In this document: positions 8,245 to 16,879 of the stretch, in pieces
Layout: every line of letters starts with the position of its first letter
Numbering within the stretch: position 1 is the stretch's first letter
From: CAIYQJ01 sp963717255
GTDB lineage: Bacteria > Chloroflexota > Limnocylindria > Limnocylindrales > CSP1-4
Length of the DNA stretch: 64,000 nucleotides
Assembly: GCA_963717255.1 (NCBI GenBank)
Contig: CAVQVT010000013.1
Location: 124,001-188,000, forward strand
Reading direction: 5' to 3'
Program-made: the position numbers and the translations under genes
Notes under the pieces: generated by a model
The model's input: only the letters and a program-made list of their open reading frames with translations
Database searches by the model: none
Told to the model about the DNA's origin: nothing

Positions 8245-11226
8245 TCAGTCGGCCGCGTCGAGCCTCAGCGGGAGCCGGGTGATCCGGCGGCCTGTCGCGT
8301 GGGCGACGGCGTTCGCGATCGCGGGGGCGGCGACCATGTTCGAGCACTCGGCGACGCCCTTCGCCTGCTGTTCGGGCGACGCCCCGGGGTCGGCGACCAG
8401 GATCGTCGTCATCTCGGGGACGTCGCGTGTGCGCGGGATCCGGTACTCCCTGAAGCCGTGTGTCTCGCCGGGGACGAAGTCCTCGGTCAGGGCGAACCCC
8501 ACGCCCATCGCGATCCCGCCCTCGATCTGGCCCGTGAGACCCTCGAGGAAGACGGGCCGTCCCACGTCGTGGGCCGCGACGACGCGGACGACGCGGACCG
8601 CGCCCGTGCGCGTGTCCACCTCGACCTCGGCCATCTGCGTTCCCGTCACGTACATGGCGTAGGGCTCACCGAGGCCCGATCGAGGGTCGAACCCGGGGAG
8701 GTCCACGTCGAAGAAGCCGTCGAACGAAGTCGCCCATCCTGCCTCGCGCCGGGCGCGCGCGATCTCGGCGAGCGAGACCGTGCCGACCGACGCGCCGAGG
8801 GCGCCGTCCCCGGCGCCCACGGGGTCGTCCTCGGCACCGCGGAATCCGCCCGCAGCACCGCCCGCATCCTCGCGCACCGCGACGTCGCCGTCGCGGATCT
8901 CGATCTCGCCGACCGGCCGGGCCAGCATGCCGGCCGCCGTCCCGAGGATCGCCTCCCGCAGGTCGGCGGCGGCGTTCCGCACCGCGTTGCCGACGAAGAA
9001 CGTCACGCGGCTCCCCACCGTGGGGCCTGCGTCCGGACCCGTGCCGGTGTCGCCGAGGTGCGCGCTGACGCGATCGACCGGCACTCCGATCTCCTCGGCG
9101 GCGATCACGCGCACGACGGTGGCCGCGCCCTGGCCCAGGTCCATCGCGCCCGTCCGCACGGCGATCGAGCCGTCGGGCAGGAGGTCGACCGCGGCCCGCC
9201 CGGGCCCGCGCCCCACCGTCGCGGCGGGGTCCATCCCGGGCATCGGGCCGCCGCCCCCGCCGCCGATCCCGTACCAGACCGAGGCGACGCCCACGCCCCG
9301 CCGGACCGCGGCGTCGCGCGTCGCGCCGGCATCCGCCTCGGCGGCCGCGTCCGAGGACGCCGCCGCGCCGGCGACGCCCGCGCCCGAGGACGCCGCCGCG
9401 CCGGCGACGCCCGCGCCCGCGCACCGTCCCAGCGCCTCGCGCCAGTGCGGCCGGATCGCCTCGATGGTGGCGGGATATGCGGGGTCTCGGTCGAGGACCT
9501 GGCCGGAGAGGAGGCGGTCGCCCTTGCGGAGGCGGTTCCGCTCGCGGAAGTCGAGCGGATCCATCCCGATCCGCTCCGCGACCCGGTCCATGTGCGACTC
9601 GAGCGCATAGGCGGCCTGCGTGGTCCCGGGGCCGCGCATGGCGCCGCAGGTCGGGTTGTTCGTGAAGGCGACGCGGCCGTGCAGCTCCACGGCCGGCCAG
9701 CGGTATGGGCCGGCCGCCGACCCGAACGTCTTCACCATGATCCCCGGGCCGAACGAGGCGTACGCGCCCGTGTCGGCGAGCAGGTCGACCTCGAGTGCCG
9801 TGAGGTCGCCGTCGCGCGTCACGCCGGTGCGGACGCGGATCCGGAACGGGTGCCGCTTGGTGGACGAGACGAACGACTCCTGCCGGCCGTACACGATCCT
9901 CACCGGCCGGCCGGTGTGCCACGTCCCCAGGGCCGCGAGGCACTGGCACGTGATCTCCGTCTTCCCGCCGAACCCGCCGCCCACGACCGTGGTGGCGACG
10001 CGGACCCTCTCGACGGGCAGCCCGAGCGTCCGTGCGACCTCCGTCCGCTGGTAGTGGGCGTACTGGGTCGGCGTCCGCACGACGAGCGTGTCGCCCTCCC
10101 ACGCGGCGAGCACCGCCTCCGGCTCCAGGTAGGCGTGCTCGTTCCACGTCGTCTCGTACGTGCCTTCGACGACGACGTCGGCCCGAGCGAACCCGTCCGC
10201 GATGTCCCCGGCGCGGACACGGTTCTCCGCGACGAGGTTGCCGCCCGGGTGGATCGCCGGGGCCCCGTCGGCGAGCGCCTCCTCGGGATCGAAGAGGGCG
10301 CGGAGGGGGAGGTAGTCGACCTCGATCGCCCCCAGCGCCGCCTCGGCCTCCGCCCGCGAGGCCGCCACGACGAGCGCGACCGGGTCGCCCACCTTCCGGA
10401 CGCGGGACTCCGCGAGGACCGGCTCGTCCTTGATCTTGCGGCCGTAGCTGTTGATGCCCGGGACGTCGGCCGCCGTGAGGACCGCCGCCACACCGGGCAT
10501 CCCGCGCGCCCGTTCCGTGTCGATGCGCACGATGTCCGCGTGCGGGTGCGGGCTCCGCAGGATCGCGCCGTGGAGCATCCCCTCGGCGGTGAGGTCGGCG
10601 GCGTACATGGCGCGGCCGGTCGCCTTGTCCATCGCGTCGGCGCGGCGGACCCCGGGTGTTTCGGCGGGCGCCTCCCGGTCCAGGGACCCCACCTCGCCAG
10701 CAGGTACTGCTCCGCCCGCCGACGGCCACCGGCGCGGCGGGCCGTCGCGCCCGTCGGCCGCCCACTCGATCGCGTCCACGATCCCCTGGTAGCCCGTGCA
10801 CCGGCACAGGTTGCTGCCGAGCCAGCGGGAGATCTCGTCGCGGGAGGGCCGGGGGTTCCTCTCCAGCAGCGCGGCCGCGGCCATGATCATCCCGGGCGTG
10901 CAGAAGCCGCATTGGACGGCGTCCGCCGCCACGAATGCCTCCTGGAGGCGGTGCGGCTGCTCGGTGGTCCCGAGCCCCTCGATCGTGAGGACCTCGCATC
11001 CCACCGCCTCGCCCGCGGTCATCCGGCACGCGCGGACCATCTTCCCGTCCACGGTGACGGTGCACGTCCCGCACGTCCCGTCATCACAGCCTTCCTTCGT
11101 CCCGGTCAGCGCCAGACCGTCGCGCAGGAGGTCCAGCAGTCGCCAGTGGGGAAGGACGTCGAGTCGGCGCGGGGCGCCGTTCACCACCAGGTCGACCGTC
11201 GCGGGCCGGGTCGTCATGCCGCCCAT
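8245..11226 (-). CDS. Xanthine dehydrogenase/aldehyde oxidase-family molybdenum hydroxylase, single chain
   Basis: This 993-residue molybdopterin enzyme combines two units usually encoded apart. The N-terminal 160 residues hold two [2Fe-2S] sites (CDDGTCGTC; then CGFCTPG and CRCTGY). The rest is the molybdenum-binding large subunit, with VVGGGFGGK for cofactor contact and a C-terminal GVAE segment containing the likely catalytic Glu. There is no FAD domain and no FAD-subunit gene nearby, so it resembles aldehyde oxidoreductases that do not use NAD. Ala/Gly-rich inserts in the large subunit include a 33-bp duplication. The substrate is unknown. Start 11226 (MGGMTT) or 11217 (MTTRP) are both possible; neither has a strong ribosome-binding site. 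Confidence 0.85.
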   Translation of the reverse strand: MGGMTTRPATVDLVVNGAPRRLDVLPHWRLLDLLRDGLALTGTKEGCDDGTCGTCTVTVDGKMVRACRMTAGEAVGCEVLTIEGLGTTEQPHRLQEAFVAADAVQCGFCTPGMIMAAAALLERNPRPSRDEISRWLGSNLCRCTGYQGIVDAIEWAADGRDGPPRRWPSAGGAVPAGEVGSLDREAPAETPGVRRADAMDKATGRAMYAADLTAEGMLHGAILRSPHPHADIVRIDTERARGMPGVAAVLTAADVPGINSYGRKIKDEPVLAESRVRKVGDPVALVVAASRAEAEAALGAIEVDYLPLRALFDPEEALADGAPAIHPGGNLVAENRVRAGDIADGFARADVVVEGTYETTWNEHAYLEPEAVLAAWEGDTLVVRTPTQYAHYQRTEVARTLGLPVERVRVATTVVGGGFGGKTEITCQCLAALGTWHTGRPVRIVYGRQESFVSSTKRHPFRIRVRTGVTRDGDLTALEVDLLADTGAYASFGPGIMVKTFGSAAGPYRWPAVELHGRVAFTNNPTCGAMRGPGTTQAAYALESHMDRVAERIGMDPLDFRERNRLRKGDRLLSGQVLDRDPAYPATIEAIRPHWREALGRCAGAGVAGAAASSGAGVAGAAASSDAAAEADAGATRDAAVRRGVGVASVWYGIGGGGGGPMPGMDPAATVGRGPGRAAVDLLPDGSIAVRTGAMDLGQGAATVVRVIAAEEIGVPVDRVSAHLGDTGTGPDAGPTVGSRVTFFVGNAVRNAAADLREAILGTAAGMLARPVGEIEIRDGDVAVREDAGGAAGGFRGAEDDPVGAGDGALGASVGTVSLAEIARARREAGWATSFDGFFDVDLPGFDPRSGLGEPYAMYVTGTQMAEVEVDTRTGAVRVVRVVAAHDVGRPVFLEGLTGQIEGGIAMGVGFALTEDFVPGETHGFREYRIPRTRDVPEMTTILVADPGASPEQQAKGVAECSNMVAAPAIANAVAHATGRRITRLPLRLDAAD
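9351..9416. repeat. 33-bp tandem duplication inside the molybdenum hydroxylase gene
   Basis: Two perfect copies of a 33-base unit lie end to end (9351-9383 and 9384-9416). They encode a duplicated Gly-Ala-Val-Ala-Ser-rich segment in a low-complexity insert of the minus-strand hydroxylase. The unit keeps the frame. Confidence 0.9.
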
Positions 11227-11292
11227 TCTGAGGCGACCGGCGGGCCGGGTGCAGCGTCGCCCGCGCGTGCCGGGGCTCAGCCGTCGCCCGCG

Positions 11293-12204
11293 TCACGCCT
11301 CCGCGCCCGCGCCCTCCGTCACCTCGATGGCGGCCGCCTCCGCCTCCGGCGTCTCCGGCCGGCGGGTCGCCAGGGTCGAGCCCGCGATCGCCAGCGCGAA
11401 GCCGGCGAACATCGCCGGCGTCAGCGTCTCCGCCAGGACCACCACGCCGAGCACCGCCGCGACCGCGGGGTTCACGTACGTGATCACAGTCGCCCGCACG
11501 GGCCCGACCTCGTGGATGAGCGCCGCGAACAGCAGGAACGCGGCCGCAGTGCAGACGACGGCGAGGATCCCGATCGACGCGAGCGCCTCCCGGCTCGGCG
11601 TCGTCGCGGGCCACCCCACGGCCGCGACCGGCGCGTACAGGAGCGCGGTCAGCGTGAGCGCGAGCGCCATGATCCCCAGCGACGACACGCCCACGAGCCG
11701 GCGCGAGAGGATGAACGGGCCGACGGCATAGCAGACGACGACGACCCCGACCTGGAGGATCGCCACGGCGTTCTCCGCGGTGAAGTCGCCGCCCGCGATC
11801 GCCGCCACGCCCGCGAACCCGATGAGCAGGCCGACGAGCTGGCGCCGACCCACGCGATCCGGCCCGCCGACGATCGCCGCGATGGCGGCGCCCACAAGGG
11901 GGACACCGGCGATGAGGAGGCCGGCGAGCGAGCTGGACAGGCTCTGCTCGGCGGAACCGAGCAACACCCACGGGAGCGCGATCTCGATCAGCGCGAACGC
12001 GACCACCCACGGCCAGTGGCGAAGGACCGGTCGCAGGTCCACGCGGAGGAGCGCGACGGGCAGGAGGATCGCGGCCGCAAGACCGGTGCGCGCGAAGACG
12101 AGCACCGGCGGGCTGACCTCGGCGACGGCCACGCGGATCAGCAGGTAGGGGATGCCCCACACGACGGACATGGCGGCGAAGAGCAGGAGCCCGCGGCGAC
12201 TCAT
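11293..12204 (-). CDS. EamA/DMT-superfamily transporter
   Basis: This 303-residue integral membrane protein has about ten hydrophobic segments arranged as two EamA repeats. It opens with SRRGLLLFAAMSVVWGIPYL, a typical EamA start, and a second repeat begins near GVVVVCYAVGPFIL. Members export or import small metabolites; the substrate cannot be told from sequence. The frame is open further upstream, but ATG 12204 gives the family's normal N-terminus. It lies 66 bases downstream of nothing on its own strand and may be transcribed alone. The tail is Glu/Ala-rich. Confidence 0.87.
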   Translation of the reverse strand: MSRRGLLLFAAMSVVWGIPYLLIRVAVAEVSPPVLVFARTGLAAAILLPVALLRVDLRPVLRHWPWVVAFALIEIALPWVLLGSAEQSLSSSLAGLLIAGVPLVGAAIAAIVGGPDRVGRRQLVGLLIGFAGVAAIAGGDFTAENAVAILQVGVVVVCYAVGPFILSRRLVGVSSLGIMALALTLTALLYAPVAAVGWPATTPSREALASIGILAVVCTAAAFLLFAALIHEVGPVRATVITYVNPAVAAVLGVVVLAETLTPAMFAGFALAIAGSTLATRRPETPEAEAAAIEVTEGAGAEA

Positions 12205-12398
12205 CCCCCCGGACTCGAGTGATGGCGCACCGCGGGATGATGGCAGACGGAGGTCCGGCCCGGCGCTCCGAGCACGGCGGAGCCTCGTCGGCGGCCGGTC
12301 CCGGCACGGCCGACGGGTCTCCCGCACGCTCGCGCCCGATCGCACGTACGCTTGTCATCTCGGCCCGATTGTCGGGACGACCCCCGGATAGAGGGACG

Positions 12399-12656
12399 AT
12401 GACGAAACACTCGAAGCACGAGCGTGAGCAGCGAGCCGCCGAGTCGGCGCGGGTCGCAGAGATCGAGCGAGCCTGGGAGGCGAGCATCCCGGCGCACGTC
12501 GCCGCCGAGTTCGCCCTCTCGGTCCAGCGGGCGCGGGAGCGCGGCCCCTGGGAGCGCCCGCCCGACATGGCCCCGGGCACCAGGCCCAACCCGCCGCGCC
12601 CCGGTCGCGAGCCGAAGGTGAAGAAGGACGACGCGGCTCCGCGTCGGCGGTACTAG
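12399..12656 (+). CDS. Small charged conserved hypothetical protein
   Basis: This 85-residue protein is rich in Arg, Glu and Lys, has no membrane segment, and has a Pro/Arg-rich tail. The ATG is preceded by GAGGG (12391-12395). The first 55 residues are predicted mainly helical (many Glu/Arg/Ala), with a Trp at IERAW. It is followed after 4 bases by the next gene, so the two are probably co-transcribed. I do not recognise a family. Confidence 0.6.
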   Translation: MTKHSKHEREQRAAESARVAEIERAWEASIPAHVAAEFALSVQRARERGPWERPPDMAPGTRPNPPRPGREPKVKKDDAAPRRRY

Positions 12657-12660
12657 GACC

Positions 12661-13011
12661 GTGCGCAAGCGCAAGGTGACCTACCCGCCGCCGAAGACCG
12701 CCACGAAGGGGGCACCGCCCGCGCCCGGTGCCTTCGACCCACGGAACCCGCCCGGTCGCACCGTGTCGATCAACCTCCTGGCCGCGACCGGTCGCGCTTC
12801 GATCGTGCCGGGGGTCCGCGTGCGCATCCTCAGCGGCCTGTACGCGGGCGAGATCGCGGTCGTCGAGTCGGTCGCGAGCGGCGTCATCCCGGCGGCCCAG
12901 GTCCGGACCGAGGCCGGCACCACTCGACGCTGCAGGACGATCGACCTCGAGCCGGTCCGGCAGGGGGACGGCGCCGACGGCCCGGCCGCGGGCGAGGTGC
13001 TCGGCGCCTGA
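12661..13011 (+). CDS. Small protein with a KOW-like segment
   Basis: This 116-residue protein starts with GTG. The central part (about residues 49-85; PGVRVRILSGLYAGEIAVVE) resembles the KOW beta-hairpin found in ribosomal L24/NusG-type RNA-binding proteins, where a conserved Gly follows an 'xVxxxxGxxxGxxGxV' pattern. The N-terminal 35 residues are basic and Pro-rich. A role in RNA or ribosome binding is inference from this short motif only. It sits directly after the 85-residue gene and ends at a strong hairpin. Confidence 0.6.
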   Translation: MRKRKVTYPPPKTATKGAPPAPGAFDPRNPPGRTVSINLLAATGRASIVPGVRVRILSGLYAGEIAVVESVASGVIPAAQVRTEAGTTRRCRTIDLEPVRQGDGADGPAAGEVLGA

Positions 13012-13020
13012 CCTTCGGCG

Positions 13021-13045
13021 GCGGGCCGACGTCGGGTCGGCCCGC
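13021..13045. terminator. Hairpin between convergent genes
   Basis: A perfect 10-bp stem (13021-13030 with 13036-13045) and 5-base loop lies 9 bases after the KOW-like gene and before the end of the ABC permease on the other strand. No T-run follows. Its position suits a bidirectional terminator. Confidence 0.6.
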
Positions 13046-13094
13046 AGCGCCTCACCGACGCCGGCGACCGGGTCGGGCGCGGCGGGCGACCGCC

Positions 13095-14354
13095 TCAGTC
13101 GAACCGGAGCCGGCGGCTGGCGAGCGCGAAGAAGGCCCCGGCGAACAGCAGCAGGATCCCGACCTGCGCGAGCACGGTCTGCGGCGTCCCCTCGCCGGAC
13201 ATGACCAGCCGGAACCCCTCCGCGGCGTGCATGTGCGGGAGGAACGTCCCGATCGTGCCGATGGCGCCGCCCGCCAGGTACGTGGGCTCGAAGCCGCCCA
13301 TCGGGAAGATCCCGCTGATGAACGGCAGCACGAACGCCACCAGGGTGCCGACGATGTCGGCCTGCCTGCCCGTGCGGGTGACCACGCCCAGAAGCAGCCC
13401 GAACGTGGCGACCGCCAGGCCCAGCGCCAGCGACACGGCCAGCAGGCCCGCGAGCGAATCGCCGAGCTCGAGCTTGAACAGGCCGGCACCGATCGCGAAC
13501 AGGAACACGACCTGCAGCACGACGACGATCGTGTACGCGATCATCGGGCCGGCGACGATCGACGCGTGGCTCAGCGGTGACGCCAGCAGCCGGCGGAACG
13601 TGCCCTCGTCGCGCTCCTTGTGGAACGTCTGGCCGATGTGGCCCGTGAGGAAGAACGCGAACATCACGGCGAACGCGGGCATGAACGAGTCCATGAGGTT
13701 GACCGGCTCCCCGGAGGTGGTCGGGCCCTCGGCGACCACCCGGATCGGCGGATCGTCCTGCATCTCCTGGAGCTGGGCCATGATCGCCCCGACCGTCTGC
13801 GCCTCCACCGCCGCCTTCACCTCGGGCGGCGCGCTCGCGAGGACACCCGCCTGCTCGATGAAGCGCCTGGTCCCCTCGGCCAGCTCGCCCTGGGTGGAGG
13901 CCGGCGTGACGGCGAAGTTCGCGAGGCCCACGACCACGTCGGCGAGCGCCTGCTGGGCCGGATCGACGACGACGTCGAGATGCGTCGGCTGGTAGGCGTC
14001 GATCCCGGCGCTGAACCCGGCCGGGATGACGATCGCCGCCACCCGCTCGCCCCTGCCGATCCGCTCATTCGCTTCCGCCGCCGATCCGAGCTCCTCGACG
14101 CGGAGGATCCCCATCTGCCGGAACGTCTCGGCGACCTGGGCGCCGTAGGGACCGTCGTCCTCGTCGACCAGGAACACCTCCACGGTGAGAGCGGTCGCCC
14201 CCGTCGCGAGGTCCGCGGCGCCCTGCTGGGAGAGGCTGAAGAGCGACGCGAAGACCAGGGGCAGCAGGAACAGGATCGCGAGCAGGCCGCGATCCCTGAA
14301 CGTGACCTGGAGCTCCTTCCAGGTGATGGCGAGCGTCGGTCGGATCACGGACAT
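13095..14354 (-). CDS. ABC-2 type transporter permease
   Basis: This 419-residue permease has one N-terminal membrane segment (LAILFLLPLVFASLFSL), a large extracytoplasmic region of about 170 residues, and five or six C-terminal membrane helices. That is the NatB/YhaP-type layout of ABC-2 exporters. It is the last gene of an operon with another permease and an ATPase, 13 bases after its neighbour. The partner permease has the same layout, so the two probably form a heterodimer. The substrate (drug, lipid or Na+) is not evident. Confidence 0.88.
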   Translation of the reverse strand: MSVIRPTLAITWKELQVTFRDRGLLAILFLLPLVFASLFSLSQQGAADLATGATALTVEVFLVDEDDGPYGAQVAETFRQMGILRVEELGSAAEANERIGRGERVAAIVIPAGFSAGIDAYQPTHLDVVVDPAQQALADVVVGLANFAVTPASTQGELAEGTRRFIEQAGVLASAPPEVKAAVEAQTVGAIMAQLQEMQDDPPIRVVAEGPTTSGEPVNLMDSFMPAFAVMFAFFLTGHIGQTFHKERDEGTFRRLLASPLSHASIVAGPMIAYTIVVVLQVVFLFAIGAGLFKLELGDSLAGLLAVSLALGLAVATFGLLLGVVTRTGRQADIVGTLVAFVLPFISGIFPMGGFEPTYLAGGAIGTIGTFLPHMHAAEGFRLVMSGEGTPQTVLAQVGILLLFAGAFFALASRRLRFD

Positions 14355-14367
14355 CGTCGGCGCTCCC

Positions 14368-15654
14368 TCAGTCGAACTCGAAGCGCCGGGCGCCGATGAC
14401 GAAGAACACCACCGAGAACCCCAGCAGGACGGCGATCGAGTCGAGGACCGAAGCGAGTCCCTGGCCCCGGGTCAGCAGGTCGTAGAAGCCGGTCACCGCC
14501 CAGTAGTGGGGGGTGACCTGGCCGATCGTCGCCATGCTCTCGTTGATCAGGAACAGGGGGATGAAGCAGCCGCCGAGGAACGCGAGCACCCACAGCACGA
14601 GGCCGGCGATCCCCCCGATCTGGGCCTCGGTCCGCGCGATCGACGCGATCAGGATGCCCAGCGTCGTGCAGCAGAGGGCCACCGAGAGCACGAGGAGGAC
14701 GAGCGCCGGGACGTCGTTCCCCAGCCTGAGCGCGTCGAGGCCCATGAGCGGAAGCAGGAACATGCCGGCCGCGAAGAGGAACACCACCTGCAGCAGGACG
14801 ATCACGAAGTTGGGGATCAGCTTCCCGATGAGCATCGACCGACGGCTCAGGGGCGACGCGAGCAGCCGGCGCAAGGTGCCCGTCTTCTTCTCGTCGAAGA
14901 TCGACCGGGCCGTGACCTGGGCCGTGAGGAAGATGAACAGCACGGCGAACCCGGGGACTCCGAGCTGCACGCCGGAGATCTCCACCGGTTCGTTCTCGTC
15001 GGCGACGGCGGCGGGCTGCGTCTCGACGACCGTCACGAGGGGCCGTCCGCGCGACTCCTCGAACTGGCGACGGGCGATGGGGATCGCCAGCCGGGCAGAG
15101 GTCGCCGGGTCGAACGACGCGTTCGCGCGCTGCATCTCGGCCAGTCGCTCCAGGCTGGCCACGATCTGCCGCTCGAGGGACATGCTCCCGGTCACGCCCT
15201 GGACCGCCATCAGGACCGCCTGGCTCTGGCTGGGGTCGAGCGACGTGCTCAGGAGCCGCAGCGTCACCGGCCGGCCGGCGTCGAGGTCGGCGGTGAAGCC
15301 CGCCGGGACGATCAGCAGCCGCTGGACCTCCTTCGCGTCCAGCTTCGCCACGGCCTCGGCCTCGGAGTAGGCGCGACCGTCGGTGTCGCGGTAGACGGCA
15401 GCGTCGAGGCCGCCCTCCGCCGCGATGCCCGCGATGAGCGCCGTGGCGGCGGCGCCGTCCGCGTCGAGGTTCACGACCGCCAGGGGCACCCGCGCCGCGT
15501 CGCCGCCTCCGCCGCTGCCCCCGCCACCCCCGGTCGCGGCCCCGGCGACGCCCAGGTACACGACGATGAACACGATCGGCAGCAGGAACGCGCCGACCAG
15601 GGCGTTGCGATCCTTGGCCAGGATCAGCAGGTCCTTCCACGCGATGCTCAGCAT
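14368..15654 (-). CDS. ABC-2 type transporter permease
   Basis: This 428-residue permease is paralogous to the next gene in the operon. It has an N-terminal KDLLILAKDRNALVGAFLLP segment, a Gly-rich stretch and a long external domain, then C-terminal helices including FAVLFIFLTAQVTA and the 'TGTLRRLLASPLSR' coupling segment also present in its partner. It lies between the ATPase and the second permease with short gaps of 28 and 13 bases, so all three are likely one transcript. Confidence 0.88.
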   Translation of the reverse strand: MLSIAWKDLLILAKDRNALVGAFLLPIVFIVVYLGVAGAATGGGGGSGGGGDAARVPLAVVNLDADGAAATALIAGIAAEGGLDAAVYRDTDGRAYSEAEAVAKLDAKEVQRLLIVPAGFTADLDAGRPVTLRLLSTSLDPSQSQAVLMAVQGVTGSMSLERQIVASLERLAEMQRANASFDPATSARLAIPIARRQFEESRGRPLVTVVETQPAAVADENEPVEISGVQLGVPGFAVLFIFLTAQVTARSIFDEKKTGTLRRLLASPLSRRSMLIGKLIPNFVIVLLQVVFLFAAGMFLLPLMGLDALRLGNDVPALVLLVLSVALCCTTLGILIASIARTEAQIGGIAGLVLWVLAFLGGCFIPLFLINESMATIGQVTPHYWAVTGFYDLLTRGQGLASVLDSIAVLLGFSVVFFVIGARRFEFD

Positions 15655-15682
15655 GGCAGTCGTCCCGCCCGGTCCGCGCTCG

Positions 15683-16693
15683 CTACTCGCGCAGCTTCTT
15701 GCCCGTGAGGTGGAGGAAGACGCTCTCCAGGTTCGGCTCGAAGATCTCGATCGACGTGAAGCCGACGTCCCGCTCGTTGAGGTAGCTCATCACCTGGACC
15801 AGGGCGTCCTGGCTTCGCCTCGTCTCGATCTTGATCAGCATGCCCGCGGACCGGACCTCGCCCGGCGGGACGGACCCCTGGTCGTCGGGCTGGGCGCTCG
15901 CCGCTGCGGGGGGCGCCACCACGGTGACTCCGGTGACGGCGGGCAGGTCCCGGATGGCCGCCAGCATCGCGTCGTCGACCCGCTCGAGGCCGAGCTGGAT
16001 CACGCCGCCGCCGAGCATGCCGATCAGGTTCCGGATCGTGTCGAGCGCGATGATCCGGCCCTCGTCGACGATGGCGACGCGGCTGCACAGAAGCTCGACC
16101 TCTTCCATGTAGTGGCTGGTGTAGATGATGCTCATCCGCCGCTCGCGGTTGAGCCGCAGGACGCTCTCGAAGATGTGGTTCCGGCTCTGCGGGTCCACGC
16201 CCACCGTGGGCTCGTCCAGGAAGAGGAGCCGCGGCTGGTGGACGAGCCCGGCCGCGATGTTCACGCGGCGCTTCATGCCGCCGGAGTACTTCTCGATCGG
16301 CTCGTTGGCCCGGTCGGTCAACGCGACGATCTCCAGCACGTCGTCCACACGATCCCGCAGCTCCCGGCCCTTGAGGCCGTAGATGCGCCCGAAGAACTGC
16401 AGGTTGGCCCGCGCGCTGAGCGTCGGGTACAGGGCGAGGTCCTGGGGGACCAGGCCCTCGAGCCGCTTCACCTCGGTCGGTTCCGTCAGCAGGTCGTGGC
16501 CGCCGATGCGCGCCGTGCCCGACGTCGGCTCGAGCACCCCGGTGAGCATCGAGATCGTCGTCGTCTTGCCGGCCCCGTTGGGTCCCAGCAGGCCGAAGAT
16601 CTCGCCTTCCTCGACCTGGAAGCTGATGCCCCCGACGGCCACCTGCTCGCCGTACTTCTTGACCAGGTCGTCGGCTTCGAGGATCGCCGGCAT
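15683..16693 (-). CDS. ABC transporter ATP-binding protein
   Basis: This 336-residue ATPase energises the two downstream permeases. Walker A is GPNGAGKTT (near residue 41), the signature is YSGGMKRR, and Walker B is LLFLDEPTVGVD with a switch His in YTSHYMEE. The C-terminal 100 residues resemble the DUF4162-type extension of NatA-like exporters. ATG 16693 has GGGGAGG just upstream; the frame stays open further 5' but without a better start. It is first in the operon 16693 to 13095. Confidence 0.93.
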   Translation of the reverse strand: MPAILEADDLVKKYGEQVAVGGISFQVEEGEIFGLLGPNGAGKTTTISMLTGVLEPTSGTARIGGHDLLTEPTEVKRLEGLVPQDLALYPTLSARANLQFFGRIYGLKGRELRDRVDDVLEIVALTDRANEPIEKYSGGMKRRVNIAAGLVHQPRLLFLDEPTVGVDPQSRNHIFESVLRLNRERRMSIIYTSHYMEEVELLCSRVAIVDEGRIIALDTIRNLIGMLGGGVIQLGLERVDDAMLAAIRDLPAVTGVTVVAPPAAASAQPDDQGSVPPGEVRSAGMLIKIETRRSQDALVQVMSYLNERDVGFTSIEIFEPNLESVFLHLTGKKLRE

Positions 16694-16879
16694 CGTCGTC
16701 CTCCCCGGGTCGATCGAGCCGCATCCGAGGTCGGTTCGAGCGACCTCTCGCCGGCGAGTCCCTCCGGTCACGGAGACGGCGCGGTCTCCGTGACGACCCG
16801 ACCGGCGCCCGGCGCCCCCTGCGCCGTCTGTGCCGACGGTGTGCCGGACCGGGTCTCGGCGGTAGGGGCGTTTGTCACT

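Noticed and set aside
8299..12222. Plus-strand 1307-residue open frame opposite the molybdenum hydroxylase
   Set aside because: Antisense shadow with Arg/Asp-rich low-complexity composition.
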